Below are positions 11,000 to 22,451 of a stretch of DNA of 64,000 nucleotides, piece after piece. The notes under the pieces are model-generated. The model worked only from the letters and a program-made list of their open reading frames with translations. It was not told the origin of the DNA and ran no database searches. Numbering within the stretch: position 1 is the first letter of the stretch; the number at the start of each line of letters is the position of its first letter. The stretch is from Ctenosaura bakeri (taxonomy: Eukaryota; Chordata; Lepidosauria; Squamata; Iguanidae). The position numbers were made by a program, and so were the translations under genes. Location of the stretch: positions 806,001 to 870,000 of the forward strand of contig CAOLHI010000073.1 of NCBI GenBank assembly GCA_948474755.1, read 5' to 3'.

Positions 11000-11425
11000 T
11001 CAATAGCTATCCTTCCTGTTCTCTTTTTATTGATAGGCAAAGACATTTTTGTTCAAGAAATTAATGAGTAACTGCTTGCAAGGAGTCTTTTTATGAGTGT
11101 ATATATGTTGTCTTGGGCAAGTCACATTCTCTTAACTTATCTGAACAGATCTTTCCAAGAAAACCCCATGATAGGTTCATTTTTGGGATCTCCGTAAGTT
11201 AGAAACAACTTGAAAACAAATAACAATAACGTGCTTAACTTTAACATTGGCATGTTTTTAGTGATTTTACTCTGCATATAATGTATTGTTTTAATATGCT
11301 TTTAATTGTGTCTAAAAATGCATTGCTTTCACTCTAGCTTATTCTTTTTGTGAGCCAACTTGGGTTCCACTCCAGAAGAAAGGCGGCATACAAACTGATT
11401 GATTGATTGATTGATTGATTGAATG
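11000..11425 (+). mobile_element. L2 LINE 3' end, interrupted by SINE fragment
   Basis: The first part (about 11000-11110) matches the block after the L2 coding end (TTTTATTGATAGGCAAAGAC), similar to 40240-40275. The last part reads GTGAGCCAACTTGGGTTCC and AGAAAGGCGGCATACAAACT, then a (GATT)n tail at 11396-11421. A SINE fragment at 11111-11231 splits it. Confidence 0.7.
11111..11231 (+). mobile_element. tRNA-derived SINE, 3' half
   Basis: Contains CTTGGGCAAGTCAC, CCAAGAAAACCCCATGATAG, CCGTAAGTTAGAAACAACTTG and an AACAAATAACAATAAC tail. The tRNA head is absent, as in a 5'-truncated copy. It lies inside L2 3' sequence. Confidence 0.8.
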
Positions 11426-11477
11426 CCTGATCAATTAAATTTTGCCTTCCCCCGTTGCTACACCGCTGTTTCAAATA

Positions 11478-11862
11478 CAGTCAGCCCTCTACAATTGCAG
11501 ATTTCACTTTTGGGGATTTGATTATTCACAGATTATTTGCTGTCACCTCTGCTGCCTCCTTATGCCATTTTTAATAGGGACTGCAAGCCTCGTGAGACTG
11601 AGAAACTACAAATGAGGCTTGTACGTCCCTCTTAAAAATGGTGTGGGGCAGCAGTGGAGGTGGCAGTAAGCCCCACTAGCCTCCCACTTCTGCCTTGTGA
11701 AGGAACCTGGATGCCTCAGAGAAATCCATGGTGCATTGAATATGGTGATCATTCTTTTTTGTTTGTTAAATATGGTTTGGGAGGGCCTAGAGTTATTCAC
11801 GGTGTTTCCATTTTCATAGGGGTCCTGTGCCCCTCACCCTAGTGAATGTGGAGGGATGACTG
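11478..11862 (+). mobile_element. Tigger-like (Tc1/mariner) non-autonomous element, intact
   Basis: Begins CAGTCAGCCCTCTACAATTG and ends GGAGGGATGACTG, a terminal inverted repeat of the CAGTCANCCCTC type known from Tigger/pogo elements. TA flanks each side (11476-11477 and 11863-11864). It is 385 bp with no transposase frame. The interior is nearly identical to the flanks of the larger copy at 48824-49601, so this is the uninterrupted form. Confidence 0.85.
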
Positions 11863-12064
11863 TATATGCCCTTCTTACTTGTGTGCTTTTTTTTTCAAAA
11901 GCCTTAGATGTGTACCCATACCCAGGCAACTTATGCTTCACCTGCTTGCAGTCTCAGGAGATATGAAACTGTTATTTTCATAGGGAAAGGCAAGCTCAGT
12001 GATCTCTTTCCATTCCTGTTCAGTTCTGAAACCATTGGAAGACATCTAGAAGTATGTGAGTCAC

Positions 12065-12237
12065 AGAGAGCCAGCATGGTTTAGTGGTTTGAGACCAGGG
12101 TCCAATTCTCTGCTAGGCCATGGAAACCCACTGGGGGACCTTGTGCGCATCACACATACAACCCTAGAAAATCCTGTGATAGGTTCACCTTAGAGTTGCC
12201 ATAAGTCTGAAATGACTTGAAGGCACGCAACAACAAT
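12065..12237 (+). mobile_element. tRNA-derived SINE
   Basis: Runs from AGAGAGCCAGCATGGTTTAG to GACTTGAAGGCACGCAACAA. It lacks about 20 bp between the A- and B-box regions (GTGGTTTGAG joins GACCAGGGTCC), so the tRNA-like promoter is damaged. Confidence 0.88.
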
Positions 12238-13489
12238 GTGAGTTACCATATGAGCTGCCAATTCCACCCTGCCATTTAACCACAGGACACCAGAAACTTT
12301 GAAATACTGCAGGCATAGCAGGAGTGGAAGATGCAATTTCAGCTCTGCTTAAGGCAGAAAAATGTCTTGGGCCAATACAGAATGTGTGTGTGTGTGTACA
12401 TATGCATGTGTCTGTGTCCTTTGAAATCTTTTGCTATTAGCTACAATTAGGCAGATGCTACTGAGATAGAGAAGTTTCCCCAAAGGGTAGCAACTATTTT
12501 TCTAAAGTTTTCTATTTGCACAGATTCATTTCTGTGCAAAAAAAGCCCATCTTACCTTGGCCAGGCCAAAATGGTTTGGCAGGAGCAACAGGGATCTCTT
12601 GATGATGCACAACAGATGCAGTGAGGAGTTAATAGTTGGTTGCAAGTGATTAGTTGAGTATCAGGAGATTTTGCAGCCACCAATATTATGCCAGCAATGT
12701 GTGCATGTGGTTGCTCTTGCCGAACAGAACTCAAACTTTGGCTGCAGCCTCCCAACTTTATCCCAAAGCCCTTGTGCTTGGAATTTCTGGGCTTTCGTAC
12801 AGCCAGAACACATGTCCATAAGCTGAACAAACTGCATGGAATCAAGGCCGCAAGGGGCATATTAGGAATTCAATATTAGCTTTCTAAAATAGCTAATAAT
12901 TAGCCACAGCTCTTTTCTCCTTCACAACAGCTGGTGACATGAAAGTGATTAAATTTCTAATGAACCGATTAGAGTTACTGAATGCATTAAATAACAGGGT
13001 TTTTCATCAACAGTTTATTGATTCCGGCAAGACAGGTCTGACTGTAACCCTTCTTTTTTTAAAAAAATAATAAATAAAAAACAAAAGCTAAAACAAAAAC
13101 CACTAGGTTAGTAAGGAAATCTTTTTATAGCTGGTGTATCAATGTGAAAAAGAAATGTGTATGTGTTTAATCTAGGGCTGTTCTCATGGGAGTGCCTGAA
13201 TATAGTTCAGAACAGTAAAATAAAAATCAAAGGTGGCTATTTGAGGTGTCTTGAGAGAAATTGGAACTATATTTCTCTGGTAGTTTGGCTCTTGTCTTAC
13301 AGCTGGATACCAGTCTCACTCCTTTTTGGGGTAGCATTTATTTTATGGGAAAATGCAGGTTTAAATTGTTCACTCAGGTTTTTTTTCCACATTTTTCACA
13401 TTTTGCACACTGTTGAAATAGTTGCAAGACCATATTGTACCAGTTAAAATGGAAACTACTCTTACATTCTGAAATTCCATTTTATAAAA
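12238..13489. other. Unassigned stretch, possible conserved noncoding DNA
   Basis: A short TG run lies at 12385-12398. Positions about 12880-13020 are complex, AT-rich sequence with ATTAG and TTAAAT words and no repeat similarity, a candidate conserved element by texture only. No exon recognised. Confidence 0.3.
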
Positions 13490-13491
13490 AC

Positions 13492-13582
<91 letters not shown>
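13490..13582. repeat. Compound microsatellite (TAA)n (GAT)n
   Basis: A TAA run from 13490 to 13527, an A-rich bridge, then about 16 GAT units (13533-13582). The unit pair matches the compound tract at 10527-10604. Confidence 0.95.
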
Positions 13583-13583
<1 letters not shown>

Positions 13584-14326
13584 AAGACTGACTACAGTGC
13601 AGAACTTGGAGAAGTTAAAAGTATACACAGAGTTCCTCAGCCAGGCAAGCCAAAAAAAGTAACTTTACCTAGCTCCATTTTGATGAGAAAAGTATTTTAG
13701 AATGAAATGTCCTACAAACACCTAATGATGGCATCTGGGAACTTTCAAAGCCACATCCTTCCACCATGGCTTAGCATGAATAACATACAAAGCAGTCTTA
13801 TACTGAATCAAACAACTGGTTTTTTCCTGCTCTGCAACCAGAAATCTTTTCAACTGGTGGTGCCATGGGTCTTCTGTATACAAACCATGTGCTCTGTCAC
13901 TGACCCAGACCTCCCTCCTTTCAATGTGTGGCACAAATTTTACCTTGATCATGGTCATGGACTTCTGGCAAGTCACCCTTCCTCAGTATCTGATCCTCTA
14001 CCCATTCATTTAATATAGGCATATAACCATCCATAGAAGGCAGCAAGGGTTTCTGAAATTTGTCTAAACAGCCCTTATACAAAGGTGTGCTGACTCTTTG
14101 ATAGAGGCTCCATTTAGAACAATAATTCTTTATGACAATCCATTTAAGCCCTTTCATGTGCTTTCCTTTTACTTCCTCTCATTTGTTGTCTCTTCAGGCT
14201 CATTCCCCCAAGTCTTCCTCTCCCTCACATGGAATCTCCTTAAAATCTAGGATGTACACTCCAGCTAATGAAAATCTCTTGAGAAACTTGCCTTCCTATT
14301 TAAGGAAGGTAGAGCTAGAACAGCAA
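13583..14326. other. Unassigned noncoding stretch
   Basis: No repeat or exon recognised. The 103-codon frame at 13707-14018 has no domain I know. Confidence 0.35.
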
Positions 14327-14398
14327 AGGGATGTAGTTCAGTGGTAGAGTGCATGCTTTGCATGTATGTGGCCATGAGTTCAATCCCCAGCATCTCCA
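14327..14398 (+). pseudogene. tRNA-Ala(UGC)-like pseudogene or SINE head
   Basis: 72 nt that fold along the tRNA-Ala(UGC) plan: 5' arm AGGGATG paired with CATCTCC, D-arm GTTCAGTGGTAGAG, anticodon arm CATGC-TTTGCAT-GTATG with TGC in the loop, and T-loop TTCAATC. The first acceptor pair is A-C, and the T-stem (ATGAG/CCCAG) has two mismatches, so a functional tRNA is unlikely. The tRNA-derived SINE at 14411 follows within 12 bp. It could be the head of another tRNA-Ala SINE family. Confidence 0.75.
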
Positions 14399-14410
14399 CT
14401 TCAGAATGCC

Positions 14411-14594
14411 GATATGCTGTAGTGGTTGAGCAGTGGACTATGGACCCTGGAGACCAGTGTTTGATTCCCTGTTCAGCCATGGAAACCCACTGGGTGACCT
14501 TGGGTGCATCAAACACTCTCAGCCCTAGAAAACCCCATGATGGGGTCATCTTAGAGTCATCATAAGTCAGAACTGACTTGAAGGCACACAGCAA
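14411..14594 (+). mobile_element. tRNA-derived SINE
   Basis: Starts near GATATGCTGTAGTGGTTGAG and ends ACTTGAAGGCACACAGCAAG. It carries GGAGACCAGTGTTTGATTCC (B-box region), CCATGGAAACCCACTGG and AAAACCCCATGATGG. Near full length. Confidence 0.88.
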
Positions 14595-15269
14595 GGGCTA
14601 GAACCTCTGTTGTCTCACTTCCTTTATGTTCTTCTAATGTGAGCAAGTCCTTCAACTCTTCTCAAAGATTTTGATTTTGACGGTGCCTTTAATGTTCCAT
14701 GTTTCTCTCCCTGTACCCATCTGATTTCCAGTAGTATCATTCCATGACCCTTCTTTCCATTTCAGAAAGGAAGTAGACTAGGGAAACCTGTGCCCTTCCA
14801 GATGATTTTGGACTCCAGTTTCCATCAGCCTCAGCCAGGATGGCCAATGGATGATGGCAGCTATCTCCTTGAAATGCAGCTCAGCAGGCCACAGGCCACC
14901 CTTGGATCAGCCAATATATCTGCCACATGATCACATCCCAGGGTATTTTTTTTTCTCACAGTAATAGCAGTGGACAGGCAGAGGGGAAAGTTGGAGGGGG
15001 GGATATAATCCAGAAATATAGATCAGAAATGTAGTAGGTAGGACGGGTGACAGCATTCCTTCTCTTTGCATTGCTTTCCTAATGAATCTGCTCCCTTGAA
15101 GGGCTTCTAGAATGGGGTAGGAAATCTCATTTCAGATCAGGTTCCTTCCCAGCTGCTTATCCTAAAGAAGAGGAGGAGGAGGAGGAGGAGGGGGGGGACT
15201 TGTGTTGGAGCTGGGAAATGGTAAATATACCATTTAAAGGCATGATATGGGGTGGACTTCTGTGTGGGA
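14595..15269. other. Noncoding stretch with hairpin-element half and GGA tract
   Basis: Positions about 14785-14850 (CCAGATGATTTTGGACTCCA, CAGCCAGGATGGCCAATGG) match one half of the foldback element type whose termini read GGACTACAACTCCCA. A (GGA)n run lies at 15169-15192, followed by eight G. The rest is unassigned. Confidence 0.5.
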
Positions 15270-15723
15270 TTTATGCATGCTTAAGCACCACAGTTACAGG
15301 TGCTATACAGTGAATCTCTGCCCAACCCATTCAATCCCCACTTAGCAGGAAGCAGCCACTGCAGTTGATGGAAGTCTATTCCCCTGTCACTCAGGAAGCA
15401 ACTGGCTGCTGCTTCCATTGCCTCCCATGAACCATCTCCATTGCAACAGGAAGATTCAGAGTCCCTGTCAAAATTCCCCCTTGTCTGGAGTTTGATTGTG
15501 CAAGAGGTGGGTGGGAACATCCATCAACTGCTTCCCAATTGACAGGCGAACAGACCCCCATCAAATACACTGGCTGCTTCCTGGTAAGTGGAAATCAGGG
15601 GACTTTCGCAGTCTCTATATAGTTCCTAAACTAGAGGTTACATTTTGACTGTGAATACACAACAGTCAGTAGTGCCAAACTCATGGTAATTCATTTGTAA
15701 CTGCCATGGAGGATTCCAGCCAT
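15270..15723. repeat. Unassigned interspersed repeat X, copy 1
   Basis: Aligns by eye along its whole length with 50630-51041. Shared blocks include TCTCCATTGCAACAGG, CTGCTTCCCAATTG, GGCTGCT and, at the end, GGATTCCAGCCAT. CAGTTACAGG near the left end and TTTGTAACTG near the right end are weakly inverted, which hints at a DNA transposon. No coding frame is shared between the copies. I do not recognise the family. Confidence 0.75.
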
Positions 15724-15825
15724 GTTTGGATCTCTATATTAGAGCTCACTGGGTTGGTTGCTGTCTCATTCCTACTGACCAGCAGTGATTGCTTGGAAAC
15801 TTTGACACAGCATAATGATAGTCCT

Positions 15826-15995
15826 GTGATAGCACTTTAACTGATATGGCTTCAGCCTATGGAATCCTAACATTTTTAGATCCATGAGGTACTTAGGGTT
15901 CTTGGCTAGGAAGCTCTAGTCCCTCCCCATACTATGCATCCCAGGATTATGTAGGATGTGGTCCTGGTAGTTAAAGCACTACAATTGGGTAGTGT
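15826..15995. mobile_element. Decayed foldback MITE
   Basis: Has the plan of the short MITE (GATAGCACTTTAACTG, CCTATGGAATCC, CCCAGGATTATGTAGGATG, AGTTAAAGCACTACAATTGG) but is far more diverged. Termini are not clear. It may be an older subfamily. Confidence 0.6.
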
Positions 15996-18032
15996 GTAAG
16001 AGAGTCCATGTAGGACTGCACACCACCCACAAGCTTGCATGGAAATACCAAGGGCCTGCAAACTGCCATTTTTAATCCTCTAAGCCTTCTTAAGAAGGCC
16101 AGGAAAGCTTGCACAGTTATGCCTTCAATCTGGAACCACGGCCCCATGATTAGTCATTCTGAAGCTATCAGCAACAATCTTGGAAAAGGACATGAAACCT
16201 ATTTCATGTGGACTGCTTTGTGTTACAGTACAAATTACTTCTGTCAGACTTCAGGCACCAGGATTTCAGCTTTTTAGACAACCGTATTCTGTATCCTTTG
16301 CAATTTAATCTTCTACAGTGGAAAACCTTCCCTGCTTTTTCTTTAAAGCCTGTTTTAAGAACCTATTTCCACAGGGCTGAAAAAAATACGCTGCTAGGAT
16401 AGGGTTGCTGAGAATGCTGTTATTTGATTTAAAAGTTAGTTCAGATTCTTGGTGGTAGATCCATATCTAACTCCCCTCCTTCACTCTGCCCTGCAGCATG
16501 CACTTAAACTTCAGCAATGCTAAATATTTTCAAGGTATTTGTTGGATCTCCTGGAGGATAACAACAGCTCACATTGGGGCAGAGGTTGCTTTTAAAAGTC
16601 CTGTTCCAACCTTCTGTGACCATCCAAGCTCCCTTACAAGGTTCTGGCCACTGGTGGTCGTTGGGCAAGCAACTCAACTGGCCCATCAAGTGTACATTTC
16701 CCCCAGTATTCTTCAAAATAACCTAGTACCACCATCAAGTTGTTTACAGGAAGTAGTAGGGCTCTCCCTTTATCCCGTGGTGTAGAAACAGGGGGGGCGA
16801 GGGGGCAATGCGTGCTGGGTGGCATTTGGGGGGTCCCACCACTCCTTGCCTGCCCCCCTGTGCGCTGTCACCCCTCCCATGCACATTATCACCCCAACCC
16901 ACTCACACCAAGCTATGCCACTGCCTATTTACTGGGCTGTGTAATTCAAAACTAGTCCATGGAATGAGATATACAGTACTTATTTGAGGAGCTACCAATA
17001 ATTAAATCAGTGTCAGAAAAAAGGAGTAATCTGATAAGGAATAAGAAATAGCAGTTCTGATAAGACTGTATACATGTTACCCACTTCTAGCTTAAGATAC
17101 AGACACATGTTCCTGCAGAAGTGAACATGGGTTGCACAGGAGAGATTGTGAGCAAGTAATGAAGAAACCCTATGCATGAACCAGAAGTGAGTACTAAAGG
17201 AATCCAACGCATAATCAAGGGCTTGAATTATTTTGGAAATACCAAGTTACTGAGACAGTTTTACAATGTTCAATATACAACTATGGATGGATACAACTCT
17301 CTAAGGACCTCTTGGAATCGTTTTATTTCATTACAGTGCTCAATTTGTTTGTAGAGAGTAGAGAAACCCACCCTCCCACCACCATCACCCTCTGCTGGAT
17401 CAAGGCAAGGCCATTCAAATTTCTGCATGTTCTCCTGTGTCAAAGGCAATTTTTATTTTCATTTTACAGTCAATTAGAATTTGGGCCCATGACCCCCACC
17501 TCCTCCACCCTTCTCCAAAGCCATCCTGCTGAGATGTTGATGAGATCGCTCGACCACCTGGAGACATAAGGATTCATCATTACAGACAGGAATTAAACCC
17601 TACCACCTCTGGTTAGTTTGAATTTGCCGAGCCAAAAGGATGGGAGAGGAGCAATGTGCACGTGCATGTGTCCATGTGTGTGCACAGTCCATTAAAAAGA
17701 AATTAGCTGTCCATTATTTCCTCTATTCTACTTTTTCCCACCTTGTGCAATTGGACCATAGGCTTTGTCCCTTAAATTTGCACTGTGCCTTTGCAAACAG
17801 TGGGCTCTAGAGCACAGATGAACATTACTCCCAGGCACTCAGAAGCACCTGTGAGAGTCCTTCTGTGCTTTGGCTCTAGCTCAGCAAACAGAAACTGGGA
17901 ACATGCTAAAACTCTATACTGATCTCTGGCTCCTGCAGCAATATGCCACAGTTTTCCTTCTGCCCCTCCTGTCACCTTTCTTATCATGAAAAAGTTGGTG
18001 TTAACAGTGCTTTGCCTACAGTTTAAACTGAT
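15996..18032. other. Unassigned noncoding stretch
   Basis: No nameable repeat or exon in about 2 kb. G- and C-rich runs occur near 16785-16890. Short frames overlap on both strands without domain similarity. Confidence 0.35.
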
Positions 18033-18252
18033 AGCCCTATACTGCAATAGTAATATTGCTATTATTCCACTTTAATAACCGTGACAACATCCTCTGGAAT
18101 CCTGGGATTGGCAGTTTAGAGAGGGACATTTAGCATTCTCAGCCAAAGAGCTCTTGGACCTTCCAAAACTACAAATCCCAGGTTTCCACAGGATAAAGCC
18201 ATGGCAGTTAAAGTGGAATAATAGTGCTATAACTGTGCAGTGTGTTAGGGCT
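18033..18252. mobile_element. Foldback MITE with AGCCCTATACTGCA termini
   Basis: The core matches the short MITE (TATTATTCCACTTT, CCTCTGGAATCCTGG, GGAATAATAGTGCTATAACT). The ends read AGCCCTATACTGCA and TGCAGTGTGTTAGGGCT instead of the usual GGCC type, either from decay or a variant subfamily. Total about 220 bp with a longer spacer. Confidence 0.8.
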
Positions 18253-18341
18253 CTGATGTTCCTTTTTCCTTTGCCCATGGGTAGAAGCACCAGAAATTGC
18301 GCTGCAAAAGGTACAAATGTGAAATTAAATGTGATTGATTA

Positions 18342-18440
18342 CTAATTACACTTCTATTCTGTCTTTGCATCCATGAGCCCCAAAAGGTGTATATATCCCT
18401 CCTGCCCTACCTCCTCACAACCACCCTGTGAAGGTATGTC
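18342..18440 (-). mobile_element. SINE 3' fragment with LINE-like tail
   Basis: On the minus strand this matches the tail of amniote tRNA-headed SINEs with an L2-like end (CCTGCCCTACCTCCTCACAA, CCACCCTGTGAAGGTATGTC on +). Only the tail is present. Confidence 0.5.
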
Positions 18441-18867
18441 AGCTGAAGTGCCCCAGCTATGCCTTTGGCATATTTTATGACTCTACTGTCAACAATTTAA
18501 AAGGGAAAATACTTGTATATCCTGGATATGTCCCTCGCCAAGGACATATTTCCTTTTGCATTGGTCCAATTCTAATCATTTTTTCAGGCAGACTTGGTTG
18601 TTTTTCTTCTTCCCTGGTTTTTTTTTTTTTTGCACTCCATAAATGAAATTACCTAGAAGATTATAAAATTTTGTTTTATCATAGTCTGTTAAGAATCAGA
18701 TAGTTGAACCTTTTTAGCAATCAAAACACAACTAGTAAGCATCTACAAGCACCCACATAGAAGTTGGAATGTTCCCATGGCTGCAACTTGCACTCATTTA
18801 CTTAGCAGTTGCCTCCTTTGGTGCATGCTGGTCTGTGACCATAAAGTTTATGTTTATGCAGTTCATG
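18441..18867. other. Unassigned noncoding stretch
   Basis: Contains a T-run at 18618-18630. Nothing else recognised. Confidence 0.35.
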
Positions 18868-18990
18868 CAGAAAGCCAGTGACTGACCCAAAGTCATCCAT
18901 TGAATTTCATGGCTCAGTGGGGATTTGGAACCTGGATCTCCCAGATCTCTTTCCAGCACTTCAGTGGCTACACCACATTGGTTCTCAGAC
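18868..18990 (-). mobile_element. tRNA-headed SINE fragment
   Basis: The minus strand reads GAGAACCAATGTGGTGTAGC, then GGTTCCAAATCCCCACTGAG (B-box region) and ATGACTTTGGGTCAGTCACT. The head and central part are present and the tail is lost. This variant ends its B-box with AAATCCCCAC rather than the GGCCATGGAAACC block seen elsewhere. Confidence 0.75.
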
Positions 18991-19270
18991 TTTGTTTTGT
19001 TCCACACCATCACTGACAGACCATTCCAGCCACCTCACTCATCACCTGTAGCCAGAATGAAGCAGACACATCATACACAGGAAAAGTCAAGTTCACCCAA
19101 GAGACACTGAAATGTCAGCAACACTCTCATGATATTACAGAGGTGGGGAAAGCAGGCCCCCAATGCAACTGGTGCCAGAATCCTCTGAGTGAAATACATG
19201 AATGTACAAATGTGACTTAAGCCTATATATTATTTATATATATATATATGCGCTTTTAGATGAGAGACAT

Positions 19271-19439
19271 GGACCATTTCCACACTACACTCGGAATTCT
19301 GGGGCTTGTAGTTTACTGAGGCCAAAGAGCTCTCTGGCTGAGAATTCTAAATGCTCCTCCCTGAACTGCAAATCCCAGAATTCCACAGGATGTTAAAAGT
19401 GGAATAACAGCACTATAACAGTATAGTGTGGAAATGGCC
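19271..19439. mobile_element. Short GGCC-type MITE
   Basis: Starts GGACCATTTCCACACTACAC and ends TATAGTGTGGAAATGGCC. The left arm lacks the ATTATTCC segment (ACACTACACTC joins GGAATTCTGG), while the right arm is complete. Flanks CAT and ATG do not give a clean triplet. Confidence 0.9.
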
Positions 19440-20061
19440 ATGGAGTTATTCTGCAGCCCTTTGCACAATGTCCTCAGTCCTCCCCCCCCGCCACCTCCAT
19501 GCTGCCAGCAGATTTCAAGTCCTGGGCAGGGCTGCTGCTGCTGGGCAAAGGGGAAGGCACTGAGAAGGGAGGCAATCCCAACAATGAAGATAAGCAGCTC
19601 TGTGTCGAGAAGAGTAAACACTCTGTGTCCTTCCCCACCAGAGGCCTGATCAGCTTCATGTTCACCACTGGAAATGCCTTCCCTCTCCATCCCCTCCCAC
19701 TGGTAACCAGTAGCAGTTTCTCCCAGGACCTGGGAACTGCCACAAGTTCACCTGCCTGATGTAAGATCTTAGCCTGGAAGCTCCATGTTTTTACAATAAG
19801 CTGGGCAGAGGGCCGTTTCTCTGTGGAAGTCTGAACTTGAGATCACAGGAAGAAAATATGGGCATTGCCCCCCTCCATGAGAATTTTACACCCCATGACA
19901 TTTTCCTTCAGTCCCACATCTCTAGCACTGCGGTAATTTAAAATTGCAGCGGAGTGTTTGGAACTATAGTTAACAGCATCCAAAGAACAGGGGCATGCAA
20001 AATTATCAAGGAAATTCAAACACAGCAAATATAAGAGTTCTATAAGTAAACACGTTTCAGT
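19440..20061. other. Unassigned noncoding stretch
   Basis: A C-run with CCACC near 19482-19497. No exon or repeat recognised. Overlapping frames on both strands are chance. Confidence 0.35.
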
Positions 20062-20263
20062 GGTCATTTCTGCCCTACACTGTTATAGTGCTATTATTCC
20101 ATTTTTAACATTCTATGGAATTCTGGGCTTTGTAGTTTACTGAGGCCAAAGAGCTCTTTGGCTGAGAATTCTAAAGGCCCCTCCCTAAACTGCAAACCCC
20201 AGGATTCCATGGGATGTTGAAAGTGGAATCATAGCACCACAACAGTGTAGGGTGGAAATGGCC
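20062..20263. mobile_element. Short GGCC-type MITE, full length
   Basis: A 202-bp foldback element from GGTCATTTCTGCCCTACAC to GGGTGGAAATGGCC. AGT flanks both ends (20059-20061 and 20264-20266), a 3-bp target duplication. The two arms pair across CTATGGAATTCTGGG / CCCAGGATTCCATGGG. Confidence 0.93.
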
Positions 20264-21410
20264 AGTGTCTCATTCTCTGTAATGCTAAAAATTTGAGGAC
20301 AAAAGGAAAATTTCATGAGGGTCAGAATTATTATTTAGGAAGAAAACACCCTCATTCTGCATCTCCTGTAGCGATAGCCCTGATTGGATACAGTGGCTCT
20401 CTTGATATCCTGAGATAATGTGAGGAAGAAATGTAAGGAAGATTCAACCACTTCAAAAGATGCACTACCTATGTCCTTAAAAAACCAAAAAACTTAGCAA
20501 CTTAATGGAGCCAAACAAAAAGTAGAAACAGTTGACAAGGGCATGATCACACTTTTGTCTACCCCACCTGGTAGCAAAGCCCCATGACAAGCATCAGTGC
20601 TAAACTGCTGTATTCAGGAAGAATATTTGGGGGATGGAATTCTATCTCCCTACTTCCCCAAATCACCACTGGGTAGGCTGTTGATGTAATGGGATTTCCT
20701 TCAGTCTCAGTAAGATTGGCTGTTTGGGACTGTAATGAAAACACTAACAGATGCGATATCTGAGATGAGCTTCCTTTGGGGTCCTGGGAGGCATTTTGGA
20801 ACAGTTCTGCTAAAGATGCCACCATTTACAAGAGGCGGCAAGAGACAAAGTCAATTCTGTTAATTCTGCTTGATATTATTCCCTCTTGGAACTTGCACAT
20901 ACAAAGCAGAACCCAAATATATTTGCTCAATGGCTGACTTAAACTGCTTTTAGACAGCCGAGTAACTCATATAGTGGGAAGCAGAGAAAACATTATGCAG
21001 GGCAGAAACATTATGCAGGGCAGGTAGGCAGGCCTATAATCTTTTGTGTTGTTCTTTCACAAAAGGCACATGGAGCACACATAATAATGAGCACACAGTA
21101 ATTAATCCAATTTCTAATCCCAACTAGAGTAAATCTGTTGAATTAAAGTAATTTACACAAGCCTTGACTTGCCAAGTTCCCATTGGTTTACTAAATTTAT
21201 TGTTGCTAGGATTAACAAAGGGGCTTAGGGGAGAAAGCAATCGTTTAAACAATTCTATAGCAAGAAACTTGGTTATGCTGACTTACTATTAGGGCCACAA
21301 GGGAGAAGCACAAGTAGCAGCACAGAAGTCAATGTTATTTCTCCCTCTTAATTTTGCCTTTTTACAAGCTGCAAAAAGGCAATGGGAAAGAATAACTGGT
21401 TTGTTGGTTC
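20264..21410. other. Unassigned stretch, possible conserved noncoding DNA
   Basis: Positions 20990-21022 hold a tandem 17-18-bp duplication (AACATTATGCAGGGCAG twice). Positions about 21070-21260 are AT-rich with repeated TAATTAATCC and TAAAGTAATTT words and no repeat similarity, a candidate regulatory element by texture only. Confidence 0.3.
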
Positions 21411-21610
21411 ATTTGTGAGATTTATGCCCCATCTTTCCTCTAATGAACTAAATCCAGCATAAGCAGTCTTCTTCCCCATTTTTATCATCACAACAAATAC
21501 CTGTGAGGTCAGTTAGACTGAGATAGCGATGGGCCCAAGGTTACCCTGAGAGCCTCATGGACAAGGGGGGATAGCCAAAGCCCACATCTCATCTTTTTCT
21601 TCTGTCTTTG
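21411..21610 (-). mobile_element. Old tRNA-headed SINE, CORE/MIR-like
   Basis: The + strand reads CATCACAACAAATACCTGTG, AGGTCAGTTAGACTGAGA and GGCCCAAGGTTACCCTGAG, the reverse complement of the central and 3' part of amniote SINEs of the MIR/CORE type. The head is not recognisable. Confidence 0.55.
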
Positions 21611-22451
21611 ACCAAAACTGTTGTACAGTATGTAAGAACCAGACAACCAGAGACACTTCTAGTTAGAAACTTACTTTGAGTGCAAAGCTACATCTTTGGG
21701 ACAGGTACAGCAGATGCTTTTTTCAGGACAACATTATAAAAAATGAATCTTGCTAGCCAATGAGAATATCATAAGGATAATGACAACAACATTTTTTGGC
21801 CTGTTCTCTCATGATTTCTAAGGAAAGCTGTAGTTGCCAGGCACAGAGGAAAGTTCCCGAAAGACTTCCAGCAGTGAGGAGCAAGGCAGAGCTATGTTAG
21901 TTTGTTGCAATAAAAGCATCTTATGATTGATCAGTTTTTATTCTGCATATAAACAGACTCTAGCCCATTCCATCAGATACAACTGCAACCAAATCAGCTG
22001 CAACCAGAAAAACGCAACCTACAATCAAAGCCCATTACCCAGTATATTGTTTAGTGCACTAAAATCATCAAAATCATCTTGTTATATAGTGCTTCAGGCA
22101 CTTTTTGTGAAGAAGATGACAAATAAATCTCTAAATCAATCACTCCATCCAGGACTAGTAAGAAGAGTAAGGTAATCAAGAGATTAAATCTGTGCCAATT
22201 TTTAATTTACAGAATAACAGCATGGAGAATGTCTGAATAGGATAGAGGACATGGCATATGGGGAAGAGATTAATCCTCACCTCATGTACCCTAATCCCAG
22301 TGCAAATCCCCACCCTAGTTACGATGCACTGGAGGAAGAAATATGACATTGTAGCAAAGTTTGGCCTCCAACTGTGGTATCTAGTCATCTCAGCACCAGC
22401 TGTGGCTGGTGACCACCCTATCAGTGGCATGGTGAAATGGCTCTGATTTTT
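21611..22451. other. Unassigned noncoding stretch
   Basis: No nameable repeat or exon recognised. Confidence 0.35.

Noticed and set aside
14327..14398. Functional tRNA-Ala gene
   Set aside because: Mismatch at the first acceptor pair and two T-stem mismatches, in a SINE-rich context.
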